From Favolaschia claudopus (lineage: Eukaryota > Basidiomycota > Agaricomycetes > Agaricales > Mycenaceae), in assembly GCA_037176885.1 (NCBI GenBank), contig JAWWNJ010000109.1, positions 434,001 through 498,000 of the forward strand: DNA of 64,000 bases, given 5' to 3'. Both the position numbers and the translations under genes were made by a program. The notes under the pieces were generated by a model that saw nothing but the letters and a program-made list of their open reading frames with translations, made no database searches and was not told the origin of the DNA. Below, in pieces: positions 38,310-49,035 of this stretch; position 1 is the stretch's first letter; each line of letters opens with the position of its first letter.

Positions 38310-38699
38310 GCAGACCCTCCCAGGTAGAAGTTACCCGCGAGGAGAAACCGCCCGTGGTGTCGGGCCATAGTCTCGGCGTTCCCGAAGGCAAAAATGGCGG
38401 CCGGGTGTGAGTGTTGGGGTGGAGCAGAGTAGGGGACAAAAAAAAAGTAGATTACTCACCGTGTCGTAGTAGTGTGAATAAATTGGTTTGGTGTGCTAGA
38501 AATGAATCAGTGAGGATTAGATTGGAGCGGTTGCGACGCACATGAGCTTGAGGGATTTGTTTGAGCATTGCGGGGACGGACTTGTTAATCAATATGGCGG
38601 GAAGTCGAGGTTGATGTTGCTGAACGCGTCGTTTTGGGAGAAAGAAAACCTTGGAAACATAGAATCAGCATAGAGGATAACCGGAATAGTAAGTAAACG

Positions 38700-39783
38700 C
38701 ACTTTGACGCGTCGCATTGCTCAGCGTAACGCAAAATATCGAATTTCAAGGTTCTCGGCGCGTTGAGAAGATGTCGAGAGAGACGCTGCGACGGCCTTTT
38801 GCGCGTCGCGTTGGTAGCGGGAAGGTGTAGAATCGAAATTGAAAGATACGTAGTCGAGATGCTACAATGGTGTCAGCATTGAGAATGGTTTAAACAGTGA
38901 ATGAACACACACCTCAACGCGTTGCCTCGCTCGGCGGAACGCGGAAAATCGAATTCCCAGATTCGTGACGCGTTGGGAACGCCGCAACGTCGGCGTTGAT
39001 TGTAGGGAGCAGCGAGTGAGTCGTGTTGGTCGCGGGAACGCGAAAAATCGAACTTTGAAAAGCTATAGAATGATCAGCATCAAGTTCATTTGAAATGGAA
39101 ACCGAAGGCACCTCGACGCGGCAACTCGCTCGCGGGAACGCCAGAACTCAAATCCAGCCCTTCTATAGCCTCGCACGCGCTGCATGGAGGTGCGTTGCTC
39201 GGCGGAAGCCCAAAAATCGAGTTTTGAACTTTGGCGGCGCGCTAGAAGTAAATCAGTGTTGGGAATGTATTCGATGAATAGGCAACGTACTTGAACGCGT
39301 CTAGTCTCTCGCGGGAACGCGAAATCCAAAATTTGAATGTCTAAGACGCGTCAGGATGGCCTGAGACTAGATTTAACGCGTCAGAGTGAAGCTCAAAGTG
39401 AATGTTCAACTTCAACATACCTTAGGAAGTAGACCCCTCGCTCCCGGGACATCCAAAACTCGAATCGGAATGTTGAGGGGTAGAAAATAAAGGGATACGC
39501 TGTAGAAACAAGTTAGTAAGTCTCCGAGATAATACAGACACAAGACTGACCTTGGACGACGCCTCAGATGGCGCCTCGGGGATCTCGGCGACGTTGATAT
39601 TCGAGTCCAAACTCAATTGCGGCGGCGGCGTCGAGGGGATAGGTAGTAGTAAAGAGGAAGAGGAGGAACGACGTCGATGTCGGCGTCTGGTGAAGCTTTG
39701 GGAGTGAGGGCAATGGCGAGGAGGAGGAGGAGAGGTTGTCGAGGTGAAGAGAGCAGCGACGACGAGGAGAAAATCGTGCAGCA
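38700..39783 (-). other. Exon-repeat unit with F-x-F-W-x-S-R-E-R peptides (diverged unit)
   Basis: A better preserved version. Exon 1 starts at 39783 with MLHDFLLVVAALFTST (leader-like) and ends about 39552 at AAG|GTCAGT. Further short exons encode FRFEFWMSRERGVYFLR (about 39424-39474), KFWISRSRERLDAFK (39290-39335), KLDFWASAEQR (39193-39232), GFEFWRSRERVAASR (39111-39156), KFDFSRSRDQ (39012-39060), EFDFPRSAERGNALR (38913-38956) and KFDILRYAEQCDASK (38705-38752). Each is followed by a donor-like GTRYGT. Repetition of one exon type with similar length and splice context is direct sequence observation; that they are joined into one repetitive secreted protein is inference, since phases do not all agree. 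No family recognised. Confidence 0.4.
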
Positions 39784-39834
39784 TGGAGGCATAATGGAGG
39801 GAAGAGGGAAAGGTGGTGAGTGTTGGGAACAAGC

Positions 39835-39939
39835 CCTTATATAGATACGCGTACCGTTGGCCTTGTTTGCGCGAATTCAACAAGGCGTGACTTTGTTGGT
39901 TCAACCAAATATGACCAACAACACGCGTCTCTATATAAA
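39835..39939. promoter_or_regulatory. Second divergent promoter in the diverged unit
   Basis: The opposing TATA boxes (about 39835-39844 and 39932-39939) and the TGTTGGT / ACCAACA inverted repeat are preserved. The 12-bp palindrome next to the left TATA has one changed base (gatacgcgtacc), so it is less strictly required than the inner inverted repeat. Confidence 0.55.
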
Positions 39940-41345
39940 GAGTTGTTAGCCGACACACTGCCCACCTTCTCCTCCCAACTATGCCCTCGCTATGCAAAAC
40001 TTCTGGCCCTCAGCTGAATATTTTTCGCTCCAACATACCACTTACCTCCTCGTGGGCGCCGCTCAAGACAATGTGGATGGGCTGCATCCAGGCTGTTGGA
40101 ACGGGTTACAGGAGCTTCCTCGTCGTGCGCCACTGATTCTTTGCCTCTATTGCCCTGCTCAATGTCCTCGCTTTCAGAGCAGATATTTCAACTTGAGTTC
40201 AACTGACCTCCGCGTCGCTGCTTTTGGTATCGAGAAATTGCTTTCAGAGTTTGTTTTCAGCTTATCCATCCCACTCACCTGCTCTCCAAGCCCTTGTGTG
40301 CTTTAAACCATTCGCAACAATGTTCAAATCAACATTTGAATCCAACCCTCAACATCCTCTTCATCCGCGCCTTCCTCAATTTGCGTGAGCTCACCAACGC
40401 GACGTCGCCCTCAATTCCAATACCGCTAATTCCGCCGTCCGTCTGCATTCCAACACTCCGATCTCCGTCTACTACCCTGAAAAACCAACCTCGTGCATCA
40501 ACTCACAACATTTGATCTCATACCGCTTAAGCCTTATGTTCCTCAGCTCAAAATAGCTCTCTGAGTCAGATCCAGTAATCCCTTATCGTAAATTTGCGGA
40601 TATACGGCTTGCAAGTGGCGGGAAATCGGAGGGTTGTTACGCACCAGTATTTTACTTTCCTGCATGTTGACAACGGCCGTGACGGCCGTTTCGCGTTAGA
40701 AAGCTGTATATAGCATCCTTGTATCTATATTACAGTTGAATCATATCGTATTAACGAATTCCACTGCCAGCCTGAGAATACTAACTTAGTTCGGGCGCGA
40801 ATACAAAGAGAAACCGAAAGCTCACCCCGGACCTGACATTGAATTCTGCTGGAAGCCGAGAGATATTTGAGATCCGAGTGAAATCCAAGTGCGAAGAGAG
40901 AGCCACAGAGGGATCGAGACGACGGCGACAACGTCGCGACGTGGTTTGGGGAGAGTTGAAGTTCCCAAATTGGGAGCTGTCAATCGCTCCGCGATTTCGG
41001 ACCGAACGCCGATCTTTGCTTCCGTCTTTCATCTCCGTTCAACATTTCTGGCGCTCTATGCCGAAATCCTCAGGGCAGGCCTCAAGTCTACTTGTAACTC
41101 TATTCTATATGCTACCTCCTTGCTTTGTATCTGAACTTGGCTTCCGTTCCCTGTGAAACTCAAGTAATCTGAAATCCGTTCGAAAAATCTGCACACGCGT
41201 TCGAAAGTTCAAGCTTCAAAATAGACAAGTTACGGCAGCAATGTCGCTAAGAAGATCGCTTAACCCGCCCATTATGCCGTGTTGAAGTCTCGCACACGCC
41301 GTCTGACTCTCTGTGACCTCTGCAACTTTTTCTCTTCCTTCCGCA

Positions 41346-41572
41346 ATGCGCATCGCTGTCTTCTGGTTTCTGGCCTTTGTCTTTGCTGCGCGAACCAACG
41401 ACTGTATTTTTTGGCAAAGATTTATGATTCTTAAGGTAAGCTCCTACGTTTATGTCTTTGACTCTACACAACCTATTCTAATACTCGATTTTACCAGGTC
41501 AAACTCGACGTTATTGCGGCAAGCGCAACTTTCAACCTTGAACGCCTCCCGACTACCCTACAACCCGAATAG
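41346..41572 (+). other. Possible small secreted peptide (diverged unit only)
   Basis: An ATG at 41346 opens MRIAVFWFLAFVFAAR, a good signal peptide. Joining 41346-41435 to 41500-41572 across a GTAAGC...ACCAG intron gives about 54 residues ending LERLPTTLQPE. In the homogeneous units the bases including the ATG are deleted (near 157), so the frame is open but has no start and the intron phase changes. It overlaps the antisense exon 3 described above. Low confidence that it is expressed. Confidence 0.25.
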
Positions 41573-42245
41573 CCAACAGTACGACTACAAAAAGAGTCTT
41601 CGATACATTGTTTCATGGAGCTACAGGTACTCTTCGTCGCTGCGCGCTCAAGCCGCCCAAATCCGATCTCACCAAAATCCCACCAAAACCCGACCACCGC
41701 AACCCAGCAAGCCTCCCACGCATTGGAGACCTCCAGAAACACGACTTCGTCGTTGAGACGAGTGGATCGGGCCCCGGGATGTGTGTGAGGGAGAAGGTTG
41801 CACTTTGGGTTTGACGACGACGGCGGCGGCGCGGTGATCAACAAGTTCAACTTGCGGCTCCCACGCCCTGGGCGGTCAAGGTGAGTGGAGGCGCAGGGTC
41901 CGGAGGATAGAGTGGTACTCACAACGAAGGTATAGGTACCGGTCCTCGACGACGACGACCGCGGCGGCGGCGGCGAAGGGATGAGCTCGGGCTGAGGCGG
42001 GGGGCATAAGTGAGTTACTTTCAGTCGTGGGATGGCAAAGACGGCGGCTTACCCGGGGTCCTGGAGCTTGAGATAGTGTCGCCGACGCCGACAACAGCGA
42101 CGACGACGACGAGGACCACAACACCGACGAGGGCAGGCGGGGGCGGCGGGGATGTTCAAGATGGAGAGGTGGTGACGGTGGGGGTGGGTAGGGGAGTAAG
42201 AGGGAGAGTGGGTGGGGGGAAGTACTGAAGGTGAGTTGTTCTTCG
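41491..42245 (-). pseudogene. Diverged copy of the possible spliced membrane-protein gene
   Basis: Counterpart of 300-1045. Exon 3 (41491-41867) has the same 377-nt length and encodes a closely similar peptide ending in SSLTW. Exon 2 is three bases shorter and encodes ARAHPFAAAAAVVVV. The hydrophobic exon-1 segment (ALVGVVVLVVVVAVVGVG) is kept, but an in-frame TGA lies about eight codons upstream of it and no start was found, so it may be inactive or start inside exon 1. Confidence 0.35.
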
Positions 42246-42251
42246 TTCCTC

Positions 42252-42338
42252 TTTATACAAACGCGCTGTCGGTGGCTGGGCTGAGTGGCTGGGCTGAGTT
42301 AAACGAGAGCACGTGCATGTTGAACAGGCCTATATAAG
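42252..42338. promoter_or_regulatory. Divergent TATA/E-box promoter in the diverged unit
   Basis: Counterpart of the 1074-1160 promoter. A minus-facing TATA is at 42252-42257, the doubled gtggctgggctga block follows, then CACGTG (42310-42315) and a plus-facing TATATAAG (42331-42338). Conservation of spacing and core elements, while the flanking transcribed regions have diverged, supports function. Confidence 0.6.
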
Positions 42339-42339
42339 C

Positions 42340-45060
42340 AGCTCGACGAAACTCTCAATTCCCCATCTCCCCCCATTTCTCCCCTACTTCCCTCTACCCT
42401 CTCCTGCCTCCTCCTGCCTCTTCTGGCACCTTTCCCGACCTCTGCCAACATCCCCTCGACCTCCGCGGGCTTCCCGACCCGACTGTTCGACTTGAACGCC
42501 GACATCGACCTCGACGACCCCGACGCCACTCGAGGTATCTCTCTCTATCAACCCTTATTCCTTCACTTACAGTCGCTTCTAGGCCTTTGTTGACCTCTCA
42601 GCTCACTTTCTTCAACATCGCCTCCGTTGCCTTCAAGTTGCGTCGCAACCTGAACTTCAACATTGGTAAGTATCCCTCAATTCTAGCTACTAGTAAACTG
42701 CCTTACTGACTACTCTGCATCGTTTATTTCGATCCCATTCTCTCCCTGCGCTCCCAACCACAATCTTGCTGACTTCAAATTCAATCTCGAACAACATCGA
42801 TTCAATCGTTTGAATGGGTTAGATACGGGTTCTATTGGCTGACAGGTGCGTGTTTCGATACTTTTCCCTTAATCCCTTTCAACGTTCAAATGAATCGCTT
42901 TCATTTCAGTTCACCGACTTGTCTTAATCAGCGCAAACACACTAATCCGCTTTGAACCTGAACAACAGGTGAGCTTTAGTTCAGTCTTTGTTTCAATTCC
43001 ACCTTCATTGACTTTCCTTTAGATTGCTTCAATGGCGATTCGACGAACGCGCTAACATCCGGATTTTCTGACTGTTTGAAGTGCAGACTCGGAAGTCTTT
43101 GGATTGGTCGGGTTTCGGCTTTTGTTCAAACGGTGTGTCGTTATGCTTTCTTTGTTTGATCCAACTCTGGAACTGACTTATTCCCTTTCTACAATATACA
43201 GATCCGACAGATCGGGGCTTGATTCAACTCACCAGGTGCGTCTTAGTGTTTTGCTTGAATTCCAAGTAAACTGACTCCCTCGCTTCTCTAGAACTCGGAT
43301 TATCAGCATATTCACGTCGGTAAGTATTTGACTCTGCTTCTATGGTCGTTCAATTCGCTAACTTGCCTGCTTCTTACCTTACAGACCCGCTTGACTGTTT
43401 GTTGGCTTCGGATTGTGGGAGACGTTGGTTTTGGTTGAGTTTGGGGTTCGGTTTAACTGGTGTGTCCTTCAATTGTTTGAATTGTAACCAAATCAACTTA
43501 CTCGACCCTTGCAGCCTTGTCTATTCGCATGAACTGTCCAAAGGGTCTCGATATTGGTTCAATCGTGCTCAGTGCGTCTTCTTCACCCTTACTTTACATT
43601 CAATATTGCTGACTTCGTTTCACTCGATAGCTTACTCTAAAAGTCTATCCTTGGTGCGAATCCTTTACTCTTACTTATCGGTTCACTAACTCAGTTATTT
43701 TCGAATCCTAGACTCGACCTTCAAGCTCGATGGGTTACTGACTGGGAGTCTGGGATATTAGCTCGAACGAAGGCTGGGGCGGTTAAAGGTGCGTTTGACT
43801 TCGATTTGCCATCCCGAATTTATATTGACTTGTTTCAACTCCCAAGCAGATTGTACACAGGCGACGTTTCAATGGTGAGTTTATTACTTTGGCTCATAGT
43901 CGCTGACTTGGATACCTTTTCACAGTGTCCCGTTGAACGAAGATCGAGGACTCTGAGGTTGGATTGAGGGTCGGAGTCGGTTCATCGTGGATGAAAGGTT
44001 GCTCTAGGTGCGTTGTATTCAGTCTTGTTGTTATTCTCTTGATATACTGATTTGACAGACCGGCAGTTATTATATCGATTTCAATTTTCGGGACGGGCTT
44101 GAATTTCGATTCAACGGATACAGGTGTGTAATTATTGACTCTATACTCTATCAACGTCCTTACTGACTCTTCTTACAAGACTCACACTTCGACCCTTCAA
44201 CCAAGTATTCAAACTGTCTTCGACTTGTAAGTTGGCGGCTTTGTTCAGTTTGCTCTCTATTGACTTCTTGATGCAGGCAGCTTTCATCGAGCCTTAGTCT
44301 CAACAAACTCATTACACACCGACTTGAAGGAGAGCAGGAGTCTAAGGGTAACGCGGGCGGTATTATTGTTTGACCTTGAAGGTACGCGTTTTATCCCGTT
44401 CACCTCATTTAAAATAAATCTCATCATCTTCAAGTTCATACAGGTCTGACCCCGTTTCGTCTTGAACGGGGAGACTATCGCTAAACTGACCCAGCCTCCT
44501 GCGCTTCAATTCAAGCTTCTATACAGTTAAGGCTTTGGTCCATTACTTGTGAGGTATGTCTTCGACTATCATCCTTGATCGACAACTCCAGACTAACCTT
44601 TACTTGATACTTCAAGGTTAGTACCATATTCTTACATCGTATCGACACTCAACACTCAACTGACTTCGCTTTCAATCGGTGTGGTAGACTCGATCAAGGT
44701 CGGCCTTGAGGTGTGCGATGGTCTCGAAGGTACGTTTGCCTTCGCATTGAATTAGTTCGGGGCATTGACGTACTTACGACTCGAAGGTACACCAAGGTCC
44801 AAGGTTTACCTTGACCGACGCCTCGATGGCCGTTTACATCCACCCAAAGTACGTAGTTTCGACTTGATTTGTATCTGACTAACTCATTGTCTCACAGGAC
44901 CTTTCACTTCAATCTTAACTCAAGAATAACTAAGCATCGACATACTACTCACCTTCGACGGTGACATGGATGGATTGAAGGATGGAGATGGAGAACGTCG
45001 CATTACGCCGAGTATTTTCTTTGGCTATCAAGATGCTCATTGGGATTTCAGATTGAGACG
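42340..45060 (+). other. Intron-dense transcription unit in the diverged unit
   Basis: Co-linear with 1160-4020. The second exon reads SQLTFFNIASVAFKLRRNL and continues NFNIG, whereas the homogeneous copies have lost one base there and go out of frame. Donor (GTGCGT, GTAAGT) and acceptor sites are largely kept although exon bodies carry indels and stops (for example TGA before 42845). Splice signals thus appear better conserved than any reading frame. Confidence 0.4.
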
Positions 45061-47295
45061 CGCGCCGAAGTCGACGGACCAAATAGATCGATAGTTTTTT
45101 CCTCTTAGTGTACATTGTATTCGATACAGGTTAGATACAAGTAGATTTAAGTCAACGAGATTGAATTCAAAAGAACTACGTAGATACAAAGAAGCAGAAC
45201 TAATGGGATACATATCTAAGTCTCCAGACGAGCCGAATTCGCCAACGCGACGCGCAGCCAAAGGCTGCAGCGACGCGCGTCCATCACAAACGGTACGTTG
45301 TCTTGATATTCCACCGCCGAGCGACGCGTTGACTTGTTTTTGCAGGGCGTACGGCGCGGTGGACGGATCGCTGAGTCGGCCGAAAGCAAGGGGTCGAGGT
45401 GCGTTGTGTTCCATTCACCTCTGCCTACCCCTTCCTCACCTTCACCTTCACCTTTTCCTTCATCCCCCTCCTCACCCTCTCCCCACCCCACACCGATGCC
45501 CTGTGCTCTAGGCGTCTCCACCACCGATTCCAACTCAATACACATCGAAGATGCTGCGAAGCGTTAGCGCCGCAGAAATCAAGGTAAGTAGCAACGCACG
45601 TCGATATTTGAATGCCTTTTGACTTCTTCTCAGGCTCCGCCGGGATGCAGCGCGACGGAAGAGGTCGACGCAGGTGAGCCGACGTCGTATCGTTTGAGTA
45701 ACGATGCTGAATCTTGTGCCGCATGCGCAGCTAGGAAGGGAGTTCAAGGTCAGCGCCAAGTTAGCAAAGGTACGTTAGCGACGCACCTTCCGCTCGGATT
45801 CTTCTCTGACTCGTTTGTAGGCGCTGTTAGGGATGGGTTGTCGGATGGTGCTGCGTGGGGAAAACAAGTCAGCGCGGCGCGACAATTCAAAATGTAAGTA
45901 AACCCACCGTTTTTGAGCAACTATGCCAACTGGCATCGCATCGCTTGGAGACTTGCGCTATCCAAGCGCAAGTCGTGTAGGTTTCGACTCTCGAGCTGAT
46001 TTCTCGAGAGCTCGGGAACGGGACATGGGCTAAGGAACCGCAAGTTATTACACGGCGACGATCCAGCGGTTAGTTGGCGGAAGGGGTCAACGCAGGGGCT
46101 CCGATGAGTGAGCAACATTTACTGATCCGCGACACTTGAGGTGCAGTGTACGTCTACAGAGGAAAGCGATAAATCAGAAACGGGTAAAGAAAGGTACGCA
46201 GTGACGCACCATCCGCTTCAATTCACGACTGACTCGTTTGCAGGCGGCGTTGGGGATGAATGGCGTCCGGTGTCAAGTGCTGCTGCGCATCGAAAAAAGT
46301 CAGCGCCAGGCGAGGTCACAGATGTAAGCAAACGCACTGTTTTGAAGCGTCTGCGCTGACGAGCAGTTAGGGACTTGACTCGGATGAGTCGAGGTTTGCG
46401 CCAGTTCTTGCAGACGCGTTGCGGCAAATCGGGTTATACATCTCTGAACAGTCAATGCGCGGCAAGGATTCCGAGGTAAGTCTACGCACCTTTCCGATGG
46501 TAGTAACTTGATTAAAGGTACGGTGTCAAAGAGTTAGCAAGGTCAGAACACGAAGTCGGGATAGCGCACCGTTGCATTGACTTGGCGAGGTTGCTTGTCT
46601 GACTCGGTTGCAGCGGGCGGGGATTCAGCGCGTCGAATCGCGCTACGTGGTGAAAGGGTGCAGGCTAATTAGTTTGATGGAGGGGAGAGGAAGACAGTCT
46701 GAGAAGGCGGGCAACGAAGCACTTGCGTATTTAGCGAGAGAGTGATTATGGATGTTGTATTAGAGTATCAGTTGGCGGATTGGTGGAAGGGAAGGAGGCG
46801 AGGTTGGCGGGGAGCTGAGTTGACAGGAGGCGTCGATTTGAGGTTGCAGTGAGGCGACGAGGAGCCGTGGGAGAGTGGATTTGGCGATTTTACCGGGGAG
46901 CGAATTTTAGCGGGCGGCGTGTTTGGCGGGGGTTTGAGTAGGGAACGGGTCGCGAGAGCGAGTGCGAGTCGGAGGCAGAAAGGTCATTCTTGTGTTTGTG
47001 AGTGGTTGGACTGACCCGGATTTGACTACCGGTCAATGCCGAGCCCTTTTATAGCCCAGCTTTTTTTATAGCGCTTCTCGTGCGCCAGAGGCGGTGAAGC
47101 GAGGTGGAGACAATGCGAATCTCTTTCCAATCTTTCTCTTTCTTTTCTTTCTTCCAAAAGTCACTGGTGACTTGAAGTACTACTAGCCTCACACATCTCG
47201 CCATCTCGCAACGAGTTACGACTTCTCATCAACGCTCACCCGGTGACGAGCACCAAGTCGTCCATCCGACAGTATTGAATCTCTCGTTTCTAAAT

Positions 47296-48695
47296 ATGAT
47301 GTGGCAAGCTTCCCTCTCTATCTTTCTACCCGTGCTGCTGCCTGGAGCACTGGCTGCGACGACCTACGACATGGTGAAAGAATTCTCTGGTTCTACGTTC
47401 TTTGACGGATGGAATTTCTACGGAAAATGTAAGTGTGATTCATCCTTTTTGTCGAGGTTCGATCACATACTCCCAAAATCAGTCGACAATTTGACAAACG
47501 GAGACGCTATCTTCGTGACGTCTAGCGTCGCCAAGTCCTCGAAACTGGCGTACGTGGATTCCACCACCAATCGTGCTATTATCAAGGTGGACAATACGAC
47601 CAAAGTCGCTTTGAGCGACAAGCGGAATACTGTCCGCATCTCAACTCAGGATGAGATTGGGGTTGGAAGTGTGTGGATTGCAGACATGTATCATGTCCCA
47701 TATGGTGTACGTTTTTCCGTCCAGAATACGCTACGCGGACTCACGGGTTACCCTGATAGTGCTCGGTATGCCCTATTATTTCAAGGGAAATTCAATGATC
47801 TGACTTGGGAGATCAGGTATGGCCAGCATTTTGGTCGCAGGCCCCCAATTGGCCTACCGGAGGGTATGTTCCTCAAGCCGCCTTGCTTATCCTGATACCT
47901 GACTGCCTTCAGCGAAATCGATACCTTTGAGCACTGGAACATGGAACTTCACAACGAGATGACGCTCCACACGAACCCTGGGTGCCAGCAGGTATCCCCC
48001 GCCCAAACATCGACTGTCGTCAACTCCACAGACTGTTCCTTCTCCTCCAATTCCAACGCAGGGTGCGGAGTGATGGACCCCAACGACTCGAGCTACGGCG
48101 CGAAATTTGCCGCCGCACAAGGCGGCGTATTTATCACTGAATTTGCTGAATCCGGGATATCGTAGGCACTGTCTTGTTCATGTTCTTCGCATTACTTACT
48201 TGATTGATACCTCTCCCGCGCAGCGTCTGGTTCTTCAATCGCAGCAGCATCCCAACCTCGATCTCTTCCAACTCTTCCTCCTTCTCCATCGCGGACCTAG
48301 GCACCCCCGTCGCGAACTGGCCCACAGGCGGATGTGCGATCGACACATTCTTCAAGCCGCAGAATCTCATCTTTGACATCACGCTCTGCGGCGGTATGTC
48401 TGTTCATTAGGACTGTTTATCATGTACCACTACTAACTTCCTCGCAGACGCCGCGGGTAACAAGGCAGTGTTCGCTCAGACTTGCTCGGGCATTTGCTAC
48501 GACGATTATGTCGTGGGCGACGGCTCTAACTACAACAACGCGTATTTCGATGTTGCGTCCGTGCGAGTGTATAGTGTGGCTGGCACCAACACCCTCGTCA
48601 AAGGCAACTCTGCTCCCATTTCCCGACCGAGTTCGTGGGCCACCCTCGGTGCGGCTGCCCTAAGCGCCGGTGCCATGATCCTGCTTCAATTATAG
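47296..48695 (+). CDS. GPI-anchored GH16 family glycosidase, full-length diverged copy
   Basis: join(47296..47428, 47483..47706, 47760..47765, 47817..47863, 47913..48161, 48224..48393, 48448..48695); 358 codons plus stop. It has the same architecture as the array copies: signal peptide, YDMVKEF start of the mature part, YGCSVWPAFW, GGEIDTFE active site, and cysteine-containing C-terminal part. The last exon adds NTLVKGNSAPISRPSSW followed by the hydrophobic tail ATLGAAALSAGAMILLQL, a typical GPI-attachment signal, so this form should be anchored at the membrane or wall. Introns 2 and 3 have changed in sequence and length, yet the 6-nt micro-exon and both its splice sites are kept, which supports the model. 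An in-frame ATG at 47275 is an alternative start. This is probably the ancestral form of the family. Confidence 0.9.
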
Positions 48696-49035
48696 AGTTA
48701 CACCTTGAGCTACACGCACGGACATCTCCCTCATTTATAGACTACTAAATAGACAATCGCCTCCACCGCAAACACGGACTTGTATCGTAACATATACTTA
48801 CTGTATCGCTCTTTCACAAAGAAAATTCACTCAAAATTCACTATTACTATTGGCCAAGCTCGCAGGTTGCTCAAATCTGTCTTTGTGAACACTGCCGGAA
48901 CGAGCAACCGCCGTTCAGGTTATCATGTATTCGAATTATTTCCTGTACATGTACACCCATACCATATGCCCATAAAACTTTAACCCCAAAAAATTTGGAT
49001 GCGGCATCTATACACTGCACATATTCCGAGCATAC
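48696..49035. other. Convergent 3' region between GH16 and DyP genes
   Basis: 340 bp between two converging stop codons. I see only AT-rich sequence suitable for polyadenylation. The array-specific sequence that follows GH16 in the other units is absent here, so this is the unique right flank of the array. Confidence 0.6.

Larger units (their letters stand above)
38296..48600. repeat. Diverged fifth unit of the tandem array
   Basis: Co-linear with the 10.3-kb unit but carrying many substitutions and indels. The same landmarks recur in order: minus-strand exon-repeat unit, divergent TATA pair (39835-39939), divergent TATA/E-box pair (42252-42338), intron-rich plus unit (about 42340-45060), intron-rich region (about 45220-46700) and the GH16 gene. 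Non-GH16 parts have diverged much more than GH16 exons. This unit borders unique DNA on the right and carries the only GH16 copy with a GPI tail. Confidence 0.93.

Noticed and set aside
1..48600. Retrotransposon or DNA transposon as the basis of the repeat
   Set aside because: No reverse transcriptase, integrase or transposase motifs, no long terminal repeats or terminal inverted repeats at the unit ends.
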